Program-made: the position numbers and the translations under genes
Assembly: GCA_946894095.1 (NCBI GenBank)
Contig: OX335643.1
Location: forward strand, 4,451,036 to 4,515,035
Direction of reading: 5' to 3'
Length of the DNA stretch: 64,000 bases
From: Incurvaria masculella
Taxonomy: Eukaryota > Arthropoda > Insecta > Lepidoptera > Incurvariidae
In this document: one piece after another, positions 44,585 through 55,899 of the stretch
How positions within the stretch are numbered: position 1 is the first letter of the stretch
Layout: every line of letters starts with the position of its first letter
The notes under the pieces: generated by a model
Told to the model about the DNA's origin: nothing
Seen by the model: only the letters and a program-made list of their open reading frames with translations
Databases searched by the model: none

Positions 44585-44729
44585 GAATTGACCATGAAGC
44601 AAGGACATATTAATTGAAGAAAGAGATTTGTAAAAAGAGCTACTTTATGCACATAGTGCAATGCTGAACTTGAAACAGCAAGCAAACCTTTTGCGGATAG
44701 TGCATCCTCCAAATTCCGTCACCAGCTAT
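44585..44729 (-). mobile_element. SINE family 2
   Basis: ATTGACCATGAAGCAAGGACATATTAATTGAAGAAAG-type tail complement through TTCCGTCACCAGCT; ends about 200 nt before the VPS37A ATG. Confidence 0.65.
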
Positions 44730-44936
44730 TCGTCTTTTCTTCACCGTCGATTCTATATTGATATCACATTCGCTAAAATACTTACATCTTTTCGATGCGA
44801 ACATTCATAACAGCGTGTACCTAAAAAGTGCATTGGAGTGTATAAATAAGGCGTGCAGTGAGTGCAGGTCTTGAGTTTGACTAGCTGAAGATCGCTATTT
44901 GAGAGGGAAGATACAAAGTACCTAATTCGGTGTGAA

Positions 44937-45884
44937 ATGATTCCAGAGCCGCAATTCATGTATCCAAACATGCTACCGAGAGGGTATTACGATGCTGACA
45001 AGCGGAAACACCAGATCGATACACTCAAAATCTTCAATGAACATGTCATAGAAGTTAAAGAAAATACCGAGTATCGGGTAGACTTCAATGCAGGTGCTCA
45101 TAATATGAGTTTAGACATTGTTCTTGGATCAGAGTTTCCGAATGAAAAGCCGATGATCCTCATTAATCCGGCAGTGAGTCATCCCTGGGTTGCTGACAAC
45201 AGCAATATGGTTATCGGAGCGCCGGGTCTACTGAACTATACTATCCATTCAGATTTGGGACGTGTCGTTCAAGCTATCATTCGAGAGTTCCGCTCCCTTC
45301 CCGTGCTTAATGATGAATCTTCCAACAGCTCCGACAGCAAGAAGTCGACCATGAGCCCGCTGGATGTCACCATGGGTTCCATAATGTTCCCTGAACTCAA
45401 TGATCTGACCATCGAAGAACTTCAGGAGCTCGCCGAAAATCCTGACATGCAAGATAAATTCCTGGAGACAACGCCTCATCTCGTCGAGCTGGACTTGGAG
45501 ACTGAGGAACTGATGAATAAAATTGAGTCCATCGCCAAAGACAACATGTCCAAACAGCAAATGTTGGAAGATTTCAAAACGGGAGTCATCGATCGTATTT
45601 CGACGATTGTTCAACTGAAAGGCAACTACGAAGAGTTGAATAAGAAGCATCAGAAGTTGTCTGAAGCGTACGACCCGTACAAGATTCGCGACTGTCTCCA
45701 CGATGCGGCTTTGAAGGCCGATGAGGATGCGGAGACGATAGCCGAGCGGTTCCTGACGGGAGATATTCCGGTGGAAACATTTGTTACACAGTACGCGGAG
45801 CGACGGGCTTTGGGCCAGGCGCGGCGTGCACGAGAAGAGAGACTAGCCCATCAGTTAGATCAACTGGATAGAGCTACGCTGTAA
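44937..45884 (+). CDS. VPS37A: VPS37A, ESCRT-I subunit
   Basis: Single open exon of 315 aa. Residues about 15-120 form a UEV-like fold (HVIEVKENTEYRVDF, FPNEKPMILINPAVSHPW). Residues about 130-300 form the Mod(r) coiled-coil domain (MFPELNDLTIEELQELAENP, FLETTPHLVELDLE, DCLHDAALKADEDAETIAER, FLTGDIPVETFV). The ESCRT-I complex of TSG101, VPS28, VPS37 and MVB12/UBAP1 sorts ubiquitinated cargo at endosomes. An in-frame TGA at 44886-44888 with no ATG between it and 44937 fixes the start. A little shorter than the ~400-aa human protein. No intron is visible. Confidence 0.95.
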   Translation: MIPEPQFMYPNMLPRGYYDADKRKHQIDTLKIFNEHVIEVKENTEYRVDFNAGAHNMSLDIVLGSEFPNEKPMILINPAVSHPWVADNSNMVIGAPGLLNYTIHSDLGRVVQAIIREFRSLPVLNDESSNSSDSKKSTMSPLDVTMGSIMFPELNDLTIEELQELAENPDMQDKFLETTPHLVELDLETEELMNKIESIAKDNMSKQQMLEDFKTGVIDRISTIVQLKGNYEELNKKHQKLSEAYDPYKIRDCLHDAALKADEDAETIAERFLTGDIPVETFVTQYAERRALGQARRAREERLAHQLDQLDRATL

Positions 45885-46485
45885 AGCATTCCAAAGATAT
45901 ACCTCTATTCTGGTTCAAGTCAACATCAGATTATATTACCTAGCTTGTAATCTTTTTTGTGGTTCTTCACAAGTATTTTAATTATAGTTGAAAAATATGT
46001 CCCCAGAATCTGCTTATATATGTGAGTTTTTGTTTGGTGGCGGACTGAAGGTTCTAAAATGCAAAAACCTGTACTTTGTAATCTTCGTACCAATCGCCGA
46101 TGCAATGAAATTGGTGATTTCCCATTTTAAAATCCTATTTCAAATTGCTTTTATGTTTCTGTACGTGTAAAAAATATAGATTTCAACCAAATATTGAAGG
46201 GAGAAAGCATTTACCTTTAAGTGGATGCATCACTTTTGTCTGTATTTGAATTGATGCATCAATGACGAGTTAAGTACTTAAGAAATATTGGGTTATATCA
46301 ATCGAAGAATGGACCATGTTATTGATTCATTCCTCCATTTTATGGGGAGTAAAATCTTGCCGCAATTCGGGGAACGAGAATCAATTAATTCTTTAAAGGC
46401 AGTTTTGACTGCCTTATCGATCTTTTTTCTTTGCATGAAGTTGTCTAAATTTCAAAAAAAATTAATTCAGTTGGAGCAATGTATT

Positions 46486-46810
46486 TTTTTATGATACTTG
46501 ACATGTATGGCAAATACCACACCCACCGTTTGGATATACACACTGCATTGTGGCCAGAACCTTCGCTTTAGGACAATGGCTACATTTAAATGGATGGAAA
46601 TCATGGACAATTTTATATGCGATGGTGCCAACCCTGGCGGGCTTAAACCTACCATCTAGTAGAAGAAGGAAACTTACAGCTTTACATGGATTCCAAACGG
46701 TGGAATAGCTCGCATTCGTAACGAAATGCACTAACCAACTCAGAGAGAGAAAGAAAGTGTACATGAATTGGGAGGGGATTGAACACAGACCTCTGGGAAG
46801 TAAGGCAAGT
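46486..46810 (-). mobile_element. SINE family 1 with remnant tRNA-like head
   Basis: Minus strand carries TTTCTTTCTCTCTCTGAGTT spacer, GAGCTATTCCACC, GTTGGCACCATCGCATA and tail; the head is degraded. Confidence 0.7.
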
Positions 46811-49584
46811 CCACTTGCCTGAGATATGAGCTCTGGAGACTATGGTAGATGAAGGAGAGTTTGTTGAACCCTCTTTAATTTGACTGTCGTGCTATATAGT
46901 CGAGCGTTGCTTGGAGGAGCAGTGGGCTCGAAGAATTGAACAATCTTGGTTGTTGAATTACAAATGTATCTATCATCGTTTGCAATTGTTGGCAGTACAT
47001 ATCTGCAATAATTGGCCAAATCCCAGAAAGATGTAGTGGATAACCTGAACCTTGAAGCAAGTTTTTGTAGATTCTCCAGCGTTTAGCTATTGTGATGAAT
47101 ATTTCCGATTATTGTATATGATAAATTTATCTTCACAAGGCACAATAGTCAATTCTGAATAGTATTCATTATAGTGCCAGTTGAGTACTGTAACGATGTG
47201 CTTCACTCAATTTATGCTTTGCCCATTTTACCCACTTTTCGAGTTTCACAGGATGCTATTTAGTTAACGAAGATTCAGTGTTGCTAGTCCCGAATTAATA
47301 ATCGAAATATCTACAGTTAGAATTTTGGGCTAACTCGTGGCTACGTTTCCACCATAATATTGAGTAGCTCACTGCTCACCCCATCCTTCCATCCTCACTG
47401 CCAAAAATGCCCCATGGGCAAGTTTGCGGTGGCTGGTCCGAACATGTCACTAATTATTAGATCTGTATCTGTAGTGCTGGTACATTGGTGGAACCCTTAA
47501 GAGCATCCTCATACCTAAACATTTTGGACCATTTTTTGCGATTAAGGGCCTGGTACTAGCCAAATCGCAAAGTTAGACGAGGCACCCCAAGTAAACTAAC
47601 TAAGTCTGACGATTATAAGTGTCATCCTTACAATATATGATTCATTGTCTAGGAATCGAATGATTTTCGTTAATGTATGTTTCCTTTTTCTATACATAAT
47701 ACATTGCGGAAACGGTGTCCATTTCCGAACTTTTTTGACTAAATGTAGAAATCTAAAAGCAAATGGAATTTTTTGTTTATGCATATATGCTGTTTTTGCT
47801 TATATCTAGAAATCGAATTACTTTCAGATTTCTAATGAGAAAAATCAACTTTTTTTATTTTTATTATTATTTAAATAAATGATGGAATAAAAAAATATTA
47901 ACAATCCATTATCAGTCTGGAGTTCTATTTGGATTTGCTGAAGCGTTTCACTACATATTATTACATTTGTTAAAAAGTGCATTTGTATGGCGCGAGTAGT
48001 TGGCTAGTCCTAGCGCCTTAAAACGAGATCGCCAGAGCCCGACGTCGCTTAGTTAAAGCAGCTCGAAATTATTCTTTCTAAATGTGACCAACCCGCATAA
48101 CGTGTTAAACCAGTTTTTTTATTGTTTCGTTAAAGAAATTGGGAAAAGTTAAACATGTTCTTCGCTGAATGGGTAGATAATTTTAAGATGTTTGAAATGG
48201 TATTAAAATAAATATTAGTTAATATCAATATAAGCCGCAAACTTGAAAAATAATATATTTGAGACCTGACTTCAATTTTTTTTTCCATGCATAAAATATC
48301 AATTTCTGTAACATTTTTCTTTCTGTTTTTGTAGAATGTTAGCTGAAATTATACGTGTTTTTTTTTTCATGTTCTCATTCCATAGAGATCAGGAACTTAA
48401 TGCAATCAAACCATTCGCATTGGCTACTATAACCATCTTAATAAAAAATAATGTGAACAAAATGCCAAAGCAAATACAATTTAATGGCAAGCAAATGAAT
48501 AATCACTTTGAAATAAAACAATACTAACTTTAATTTAAAAGAAATATGCACTCCAAACCCAACATATATTTTATATTTTCTGTCAGTATTGGAAATCGCC
48601 AATTTCATAGATAACGTCCTAATATAAAATAATTATTTGAATTGAGACATTTAGATGAAAATATAATATTTATACTATACTTACAACATTGTATTCACAT
48701 TTACATTGGTATATTTTCATAGATAAATTACTACTTAAATGCGGTGCGAGTTTGTACTATCAAATAAAGTTGAAAAATCGGTTATAATTGTGGAGTGAAA
48801 AAAATTTTGGCTCTAAGGACTAGAGTAAAGTGAATATAGAATTGTTTATGTATGTAATTGGTTGAACTTTTTATCATCTCAATTAGAGTAAACAAATATC
48901 ATAAACAATTTAATATTTGTATCACATACATCTGTACTACAATTACACATATAATATAGTGTTCTACAACATGAATGTTTGTATGTTTTTAATGGATATG
49001 GCATTCCTGTTATCCCAATAATTTGAGGTTACAAAGCGAACTACATATGTTTTACATATTGTCATGACATGGTCTAGACATTTGTCTGAAGCTGGATTCG
49101 AACATGAACCCTACAGATTACCTATCCACTGCTGTAACCTCTAACCTAAATCAAACTTTGTATGATAATAATTACGCATATATTTTTTTGGAGATAGAGG
49201 AGACATGGCGTCAATGAATAAATAAACGTCAAATTTCTTGAATTACGCAATTGTCTGGATAAAATATATATAATATTACCCTTACTAACGAGAATGTAAG
49301 CTAATCAACCTAAGCCGAAATCAACTCAGGGTTATTACCAGAGATTTAACAGGCCACTGTAACCTTAACAAACAGCTATGCAGGTGAGGTTGGCAGGCAT
49401 AGATTTATGCAGGATCTGTCATAAAAAAGAGGAGACACCGATCCCCTTTCTGAAACTGTGGACCACTAAGTCATAAAAGAAATTCACTTCTTCAGGGAAA
49501 CTTACTGGACTCAGATGACATCACACCTCACACAGTTATCACACCTCAAAAAATCCTGCACCACCTGAATTGATTTTAAATCAA

Positions 49585-50096
49585 AGGCTTAGAATGTAAA
49601 GACACATCACACAGAGTCAACTGACGGATGAGACCAAAATTGTTTCATACAAAATGTCTGAAATTCCTTTTTTATTCAAAATGATTTCAAAATCGATATG
49701 TAGCTTCAAAGTTATGATCTAAAGTTATGTTTTAAGTTTTACTTTGAAATAATGAGGAAAAGTTAAGAAATATGATCACAAAGAATCACTCTCATTTACT
49801 AGGAAAGAAATGGTATTTGTCCGGGTTTTTACGTCCGTTCACTTCACAATCTATAAATACACAGGTCACCATCCTTTCTTTAAAGAAAACTAGAGAAATC
49901 ATAAAGATTTCACAAAAAACATTTTACATTACACAAGTGCGGCTTCTATGACGGATAACGTTTCGGAGATTTTCTCATCGGTTACGTATGTTCCATCACT
50001 TTCTAACTCGCGATAGTGATACTTGAGTTGATGTCTCACTGCTACACTCTGTTCCTCTTGTGAGCACAGCTATTACGTCTATGGGGTGAACTGTAA
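49585..50096. repeat. dispersed repeat H, copy 2
   Basis: Collinear with 8772-9290, same orientation, roughly 75-80% alike by eye. Confidence 0.75.
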
Positions 50097-50495
50097 GAAA
50101 GGAAAAATCACAATTGTGTCTGAAAAGGTTGCGGTGATAGCAAGGCTAAAAAGCTTACAGCCCGTTTGTAACCATTTGGTATAGAATAAATAATGTTTAA
50201 TTCAATGTTCTACCGTATAAATCTGTGTTCAGGTTATTCCGGTAATATAGGATAATTCTGCTCCTTGCAATGTTAAATTGCATAACAACCTAAAGACCAA
50301 GCCACTTGATCAGCTTGAGTAAATGCCACATTTAGAAAACTGCTGCCATGAAATATTATTTGTCATCCTGAAAATGGTCAGCCAAATTAATAAACTTGCC
50401 AGCAAAATTAATCTGGTCAACAGAATACAAAATTAGTCAGTAAGATTATATACATGTTTGTTAATGTTAGCTGATGTTACCATCGTCGTCGTCGT

Positions 50496-50690
50496 AAACT
50501 GACCTTGGCACAATCGCATTGGATGGAAGATAGTCGAAGCAGCAATGAATAATTACCTGTGTTTTTCATCTAGTTTAAAGTAGCAATGTTCAGAAAGTGA
50601 AGGTCCTGGCATGGCACCTAATGCCTTCGGGAATCTACTGTTTCGGCTAATATTTCAATAGGCACTGTACACCTCAACTTTAGTTATGTC
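50496..50690 (+). mobile_element. SINE family 1 body/tail
   Basis: CACAATCGCATTGGATGGAAG, GTCCTGGCATGGCACCTAAT, CTTCGGGAATC; the tail is not followed by poly-A. Confidence 0.65.
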
Positions 50691-50727
50691 TCTTTCCAGC
50701 TGGCAGTTACAATCTTATACTGGAATC

Positions 50728-50998
50728 AGGTGCCATGTCAGGACCTTCTCTTTATGAGCATGGCTGCATTGAACTGGGCAGAAAACATGGACAAATTTTC
50801 TGCTGCTGCTTCAACCATCTTTCATCTATACGATGCTACTAACCCGGGAGTTCTTAACCCTACTACCCAGTAGGGGGAGGGTATATACATCTTTACATGG
50901 CTTCTGAACCATAGAAAGTTCACATTCTTAATGAAATACACTTATTCAACTCCAAAATAGAAAGAAACTCGTGCTTGAATGGGGCAGGTTTTGCAGAT
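50728..50998 (-). mobile_element. SINE family 1, opposite to its neighbour
   Basis: GGTGCCATGTCAGGACCTTC...CCCAGTAGGGGGAGGG...AGAAAGAAACTCGTGC. It ends about 70 nt before the acceptor of the 51109 zinc-finger exon. Confidence 0.65.
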
Positions 50999-51070
50999 CA
51001 TGCGGCATCAGAAGACTGCAGCATGAGCTGCAAGTTTCTAATAATGCACTCATTTCATATTTTGTTTCAG

Positions 51071-52767
51071 ATGTTATCCTGGTGGATTGACTGGAAAAGT
51101 CTTTCATCATGTCGCACCAATGTGGCACGTGTACAGCAATGTTTGAAGACGAGATTAATCTTATCGAACATCAGCGTCATCATGCCAATAAAGCTAAGAA
51201 GCTACAGTGTTCTATGTGTACTCGAGTATTCAATACCCATGCTTCGAAAGCTGTCCATATGAGGACAGGTAATTGCATGCGAAACTACCAATGTGATGTG
51301 TGTAACAACCTTTTCGATAACAGAAGAAAAGTTCGTGAACACATTCGGACCTACCACACCATTCCAGAACCAACCGAAGAACATCCATGTCAACAATGCA
51401 ACAAGATATTTCCGCACCAGAAGAACTTGTTGCAACATGTTCGTTTCGTGCACGCTGATGCAAGTGAGTCTGTAATTTGCAAGTATTGCGGAATTACCTG
51501 CAAGACCATTGTACATCTCACTGGACATATGCGGAAGATGCACCTAGTCGAAGGTGAACCATACACCTGTGAGTTCTGTCCCAAAAGTTTCAAAAACAAA
51601 ATCAACCTAAAGTATCATGTCAACACTAAACATTCATCAACCGATGAGAAGCATGTTTGTCAACTGTGTCCCAAAATGTTCACGTCACAAATCCGGTTGA
51701 AATCTCACGTCAAATATGTTCACACCCCACGCGACACACTTTACAAATGTGAACTGTGTTCGAAGGAGTTTGATTTGCAATCAAACTATCGGAAACACAA
51801 AAGGATTGTTCACGCAACTGGCATGTACAAATGTCAGATTTGCATGAAAGATTTCAAATCGGAAGTCTACTTGAGGCTGCACACAAAGGATTTGCACTCC
51901 ATAGATGGAGAGAAGCACCAATGTGATGTTTGTAATAGAGCATTCAAGTCGAGGAAGAGGCTGCACCACCATAACTTTGTATTTCACTCGGGAAAGTCTT
52001 TTGCGGGCATTTGCGGTCATTGCTCGAAAGAGTTCACGTCGAAGTATTTGCTTACGAAGCACATTAACAGTGTGCATCCCTCACCGAATGAGGTTACTAA
52101 GTGTGCACATTGCGCCAAAGAATTCCGGTCTGAACGGTATCTCAAGCTTCACATGCGCGTCGTCCACCCGCCAGCAGACTCAAAGCAACAGTGTCAACTT
52201 TGCTCGAAAATATTTAAGTCAAAGGCCAACCTTAGAGCGCACCTTACCGTCGTCCACGCCTCGGAGACTGGAGTCGACAACAATAAGTGCTCGCACTGTC
52301 CAAAAACCTTTAACAGGGTATCATACCTCGATCGACACATAAAGTCTTCTCATCCAGATGTCGACAGCAGTTTCATCTGTGAATGCGGAGGAGTGTTCAA
52401 GAAAAGAAAAGTCTTCAACGAGCATCTTAAAAACGTGCACTCGATATTCAAGTGTGAAACCTGCTTAAAGGAGTACAAATCTCAAGAAGAATTCAAGAAT
52501 CACAGCGACTGCATACCGGGCCCTTCCAGAAAAAACCGGAAGAAAAATAAAATTCCAGCTGTGAAGGACAAAAAATCTATGGAAATCAGCATTTCAGATG
52601 TTGGTGCCGGGACTAGTGAAAATGTTAGCACTGTGAATCAAATTAAGTTCACTGAAATAAAGATAGAATACGAGGACCCTGATGCTGCACGAGTTGTGGA
52701 TTGTTCTTGGAAACCTGAAGTAAAAGTGAAACTTGAGGAAGTAAAGATTGAAAGTGATTGGGAGTGA
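51071..52767 (+). CDS. poly-C2H2 zinc-finger protein, 552 aa, with acidic tail
   Basis: Coding 51109-52767 in one exon; an acceptor (TTTTGTTTCAG at 51060-51070) leaves 38 nt of 5' UTR, in which an in-frame TGA blocks an N-terminal extension. About 16 fingers run from residue 5 to ~465 with linkers longer than TGEKP. Examples: CDVCNNLFDNRRKVREH, CEFCPKSFKNKINLKYH, CSHCPKTFNRVSYLDRH. Finger 2 ends in Cys rather than His, finger 15 has a CxC start, and finger 16 is C2HC-like. A basic patch (RKNRKKNK) follows, then an acidic tail with three SUMO-type motifs (IKIE, VKLE, VKIE). Likely a DNA-binding regulator; no ZAD or other N-terminal domain is present. Confidence 0.9.
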
Positions 52768-52821
52768 CAGCTGTGTAATTTTTAGAAAGAGAAGACCCAG
52801 GTGGAATTTAAGGAAATGTTA

Positions 52822-52944
52822 GTTGTATTCAGAGAGTACCTCTCAAAACTTAGTATGAGATTAGCACCGGACTAACCATACAAAAACCAGTTTAGTCCGA
52901 CCTTAATATGCATGCTAAAGTTAGACTGCCCACTCTGAATACTG
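52822..52944. mobile_element. MITE family B in the probable 3' UTR of the 552-aa zinc-finger gene
   Basis: GTTGTATTCAGAGAGTACCT ... GCCCACTCTGAATACTGC; begins 54 nt after the stop codon. Confidence 0.75.
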
Positions 52945-53282
52945 CTGTTAATCTTTAAAAACCACCCTAAAAACATTTAGCTTTGTTGACAGAATCATGT
53001 TTCTATCTCTAATTTCTACATAAGAAATTGATTTATGCTTTAAATCAACGTTCCTAATGTCGATTTTAGAATGTTAGGACAGAAAAAGACAAACATTAAT
53101 TCCAAACCTGTCACTGCTCTTAAAATTTATGACTCTTGACACAGTTTAGGTATAAAATCTCATAAGGTATAAGTAAAAATGCATGACTTCAATATGTGAT
53201 AAGAGTGCTGCATATCTTGAATTCCGTCTGGGTGTTCGCTGCTAAAGTCCGGGTACCTACAGGCTTTCAACCCTCCATTCCG

Positions 53283-53747
53283 AAATGCGTATATTGCAGA
53301 TTTGCAGAAATGTACGAGTACACGACCGTTCCGAATTGCTCATATCCACTCCCATGAACGTCATTTTGACATAAGGGACGTGACTCTAGACCGCATACAG
53401 ATCGCATAAAGCGCGCACGGTTGAGAGCATGTGCGCCGTGTATGCTGTCAGATGAAAGTCATTAAGCATGTTTATCCATAGTTCTCTGATCGTATGCACT
53501 TGTATTCTGAAATAACGAAGGCTTTTTGCAGTTTGTTCGACAATTCTAAGCCTGGAATAACCACTGTCGAGACTTACATGGCATATTAGAGGTAGTTAGG
53601 TTATGCTCTGACACACATGTTTGCTCAAATTAGTTCCCATTTGATATCGTGCGAATGTGGCTATGAGCAGTGATATCAATTCGGAACACAATTATTCACT
53701 GTATTCACTTTCTCTGCAATTTCTGCAATATACGCATTTCAGAATGT
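53283..53747. mobile_element. MITE family E, long copy
   Basis: CCGAAATGCGTATATTGCAG...TTTGCAG and CTGCAATTTCTGCAATATACGCATTTC are inverted ends; the interior matches 17572-17989. Confidence 0.7.
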
Positions 53748-53943
53748 GGGGCAAATCTACCTGATATATTGCTGGTAAACCTGCTAGTTGTTGAGTCATA
53801 ATTGTTTGGTGAACAATGGTAAAGAATTCTCCTTTTTGGGAATAAATAACTCCCTCTTAATAAGTATTTTGTGATGATTTTTGCTATTAAGTGTGGAAGT
53901 TAGTATGTCATTTTGTTTATTACTTTAAAGGTCCTTTATTGCA

Positions 53944-54182
53944 TGATCTTCTTCTTCAGCCTTTTGCTGTCCACTGTTGGACGTAGGCCTCCCCAGACTA
54001 CGCCAAGTTGCAAGTGCTGGCGGTTTGCCGACGCTTCTTTTTCCTGTGTCGAGTCTCCACATAAAAACTTCAGTGCTCCATCTGTGGTAATTTCTGCGAC
54101 ATACGTGGCCTGCCCACTGCCACTTGAGTTTAGCAACCCTGTGCATAGCATCAGTGACCTTGGTGCTTTGGCGTATCAGCAA
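53944..54182 (-). mobile_element. RTE-type LINE, 3' end fragment
   Basis: Minus-strand translation TKVTDAMHRVAKLKWQWAGH then W-x-GKRSVGKPPA is the typical C-terminal block of lepidopteran RTE-like retrotransposons; the tail CTGTCCACTGTTGGACGTAG is also typical. 5' truncated, no reverse transcriptase domain left. Confidence 0.8.
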
Positions 54183-54847
54183 ATTTCAATCAGAGATACC
54201 AAGCATGGATATTTCATGTACAAAATAATAACATAGATAAAATTAGATCATTGAATGTTTATAGATTAGATTTTGTTGTTAATGTTTGTCAGATTAAACA
54301 ATACAAAAGTTAGGCAAATTATTTTTATCATTGTTAAGTGGGTAAACCAAAATGTACAATATTTAGTTTATCGAAAGAGTGACAACCAGTTACAAACACC
54401 CATTTCACGTGGAGGGAAATGGAACTTTAATATCGTTTGTGAACTGTTTCGCTTGCAAACAAGAGCTGCCTTGGCTCTTGTGATTTTTTCTCATATGGGC
54501 AAAAGCCATACCTTCAGGAATTGCCTCAAATAATCTAGAGATGTTTGTGTTGTGCGGTGTTAGTTAAACATTATTTGGCAAAACGAGGAGCACAGTAACC
54601 TCTGATGTGATGAATTATGTAATTTTTAACAATTGAATTTGCATAACATTGAGTAGCTATAGTTTTTACCTGTGTTGCAGTAATTGTGCCTTGATTTTTG
54701 GAATTTAGTTTGACTTATTTCTACGAAACAAAGACTTAAAATTATTTTACAATTTGTAAAAGTCTAACTATAAATTTATTAAAAATATTATTATTATCTA
54801 CAACTACATCCTGGTTAACAGCCAGTCCACAAAGCAGACAATGCGTT

Positions 54848-55082
54848 GATTTGGTAAGATTTAGGAAAATTTTAATTACAAAACAACTTCTAGCTAAAAG
54901 AAAACAAAGACCGCTGTAGTCAAAAATCTAACAAAAACTAAATTGATTATAAATGTTCATGAAACAAGCTATGTCTGATGACTAATCTTTTTAAGATGTA
55001 TAGATTTTATCGTTGAGTAATCCACCTCCAAAGTTATTGCATAAAACACGCGAAAAATTCGAACTTTCAGACCATAAGGTCT
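54848..55082 (-). repeat. dispersed repeat I, inverted partner of 22888-23113
   Basis: Complement matches 22888-23113 over nearly its full length. Confidence 0.75.
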
Positions 55083-55489
55083 TAGTGTTCTCGCCGATAC
55101 AGATTATAATTTGTAACTTCCTATTTTTGGGGAGTTATAGCAGAAAAAGCAACAAACGACTTTGGCGCCATCTACATGAATGCACACACCCCCTTAATAC
55201 TCTACTGTGCTTGGTTTGTCTTCCCAACACTATTTTATAGACTTCCTTTTTAAACTGGCATTTATTCTAAGGATATAATTTTAGAAATATTTTGTTTGAA
55301 ATTTATTTTATTGAATAGTAAATTATTTTAAATTAATGTTTATTTCGAATGTATTTGATGAAGATTATTAAATGTATTTTAAAAAGTATGTTTGTTTAAA
55401 TATTTGCAAGATATTTGAGTTCCGGCACTTAAAAAGAATACCAGTCGTACCAATTTATTAGTTCCCGTGCAAGTCGTAAGAGGCTAAAG

Positions 55490-55725
55490 AGATTTGTCTT
55501 TCGTAGTTCGGATTCTACGTTGAAATTATGACCCCCTGATTTGATTGCTTAATCAGGTACTAATAAGTTGCAGAGTTAATCCCGCCCAGGTTGGTTGGTA
55601 ACATCTTATTGAATGGTCAAAGCGGCAATGAAAATAGTCCGATTTTTCCAGTCAGTTGCATGCAGCAGTGCAACAAAAGATCCTGACATGAGGTGCTCAA
55701 CGACGCCCTTAGCCTTTTAAACTTT
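55490..55725 (+). mobile_element. SINE family 1, diverged
   Basis: GTAGTTCGGATTCTACGTTG (5S-type junction), AATCCCGCCCAGGTTGGTTGG, AAAGCGGCAATGAAAATAG; tail lost. Confidence 0.6.
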
Positions 55726-55737
55726 CTCGGAGGCTCA

Positions 55738-55890
55738 GCTACAGCAGGTGGCGAAATTGGTTAAACGCAGTACCCGCGAATGGCATGTTTTGCTGGTTCG
55801 AGTCCAGCCTTGCAGTATATTCGTAAAGTGGTTCTTTTTACAGGGATATTTCTTTAATTCATGTGTCCTTGCTTCACGGTCGATTATACA
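55738..55890 (+). mobile_element. SINE family 2, best head
   Basis: GCAGGTGGCGAAATTGGTTA (box A), GCTGGTTCGAGTCCAGCC (box B), tail ATTCATGTGTCCTTGCTTCA. Confidence 0.7.
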
Positions 55891-55899
55891 TACATACAT

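Larger units (their letters stand above)
41772..44936. other. intergenic region between MADF-BESS and VPS37A
   Basis: Holds one family-B MITE (43134-43244) and one SINE-2 copy (44585-44729). The VPS37A promoter should lie at about 44730-44930, but no TATA or other core element is convincing. Otherwise nothing recognised. Confidence 0.45.
45885..51059. other. VPS37A 3' flank and intergenic/intron sequence
   Basis: Strongly AT-rich between 47.8 and 49.4 kb. Contains SINE copies 46486-46810, 50496-50690 and 50728-50998 and repeat H copy 2. The 5' UTR intron of the 51109 gene ends here, but its first exon was not located. Confidence 0.45.

Noticed and set aside
45249..45701. 150-aa minus-strand frame within VPS37A
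   Set aside because: Antisense shadow of a clearly recognised coding exon.
53913..54236. 107-aa plus-strand frame
   Set aside because: Antisense of the RTE LINE fragment.
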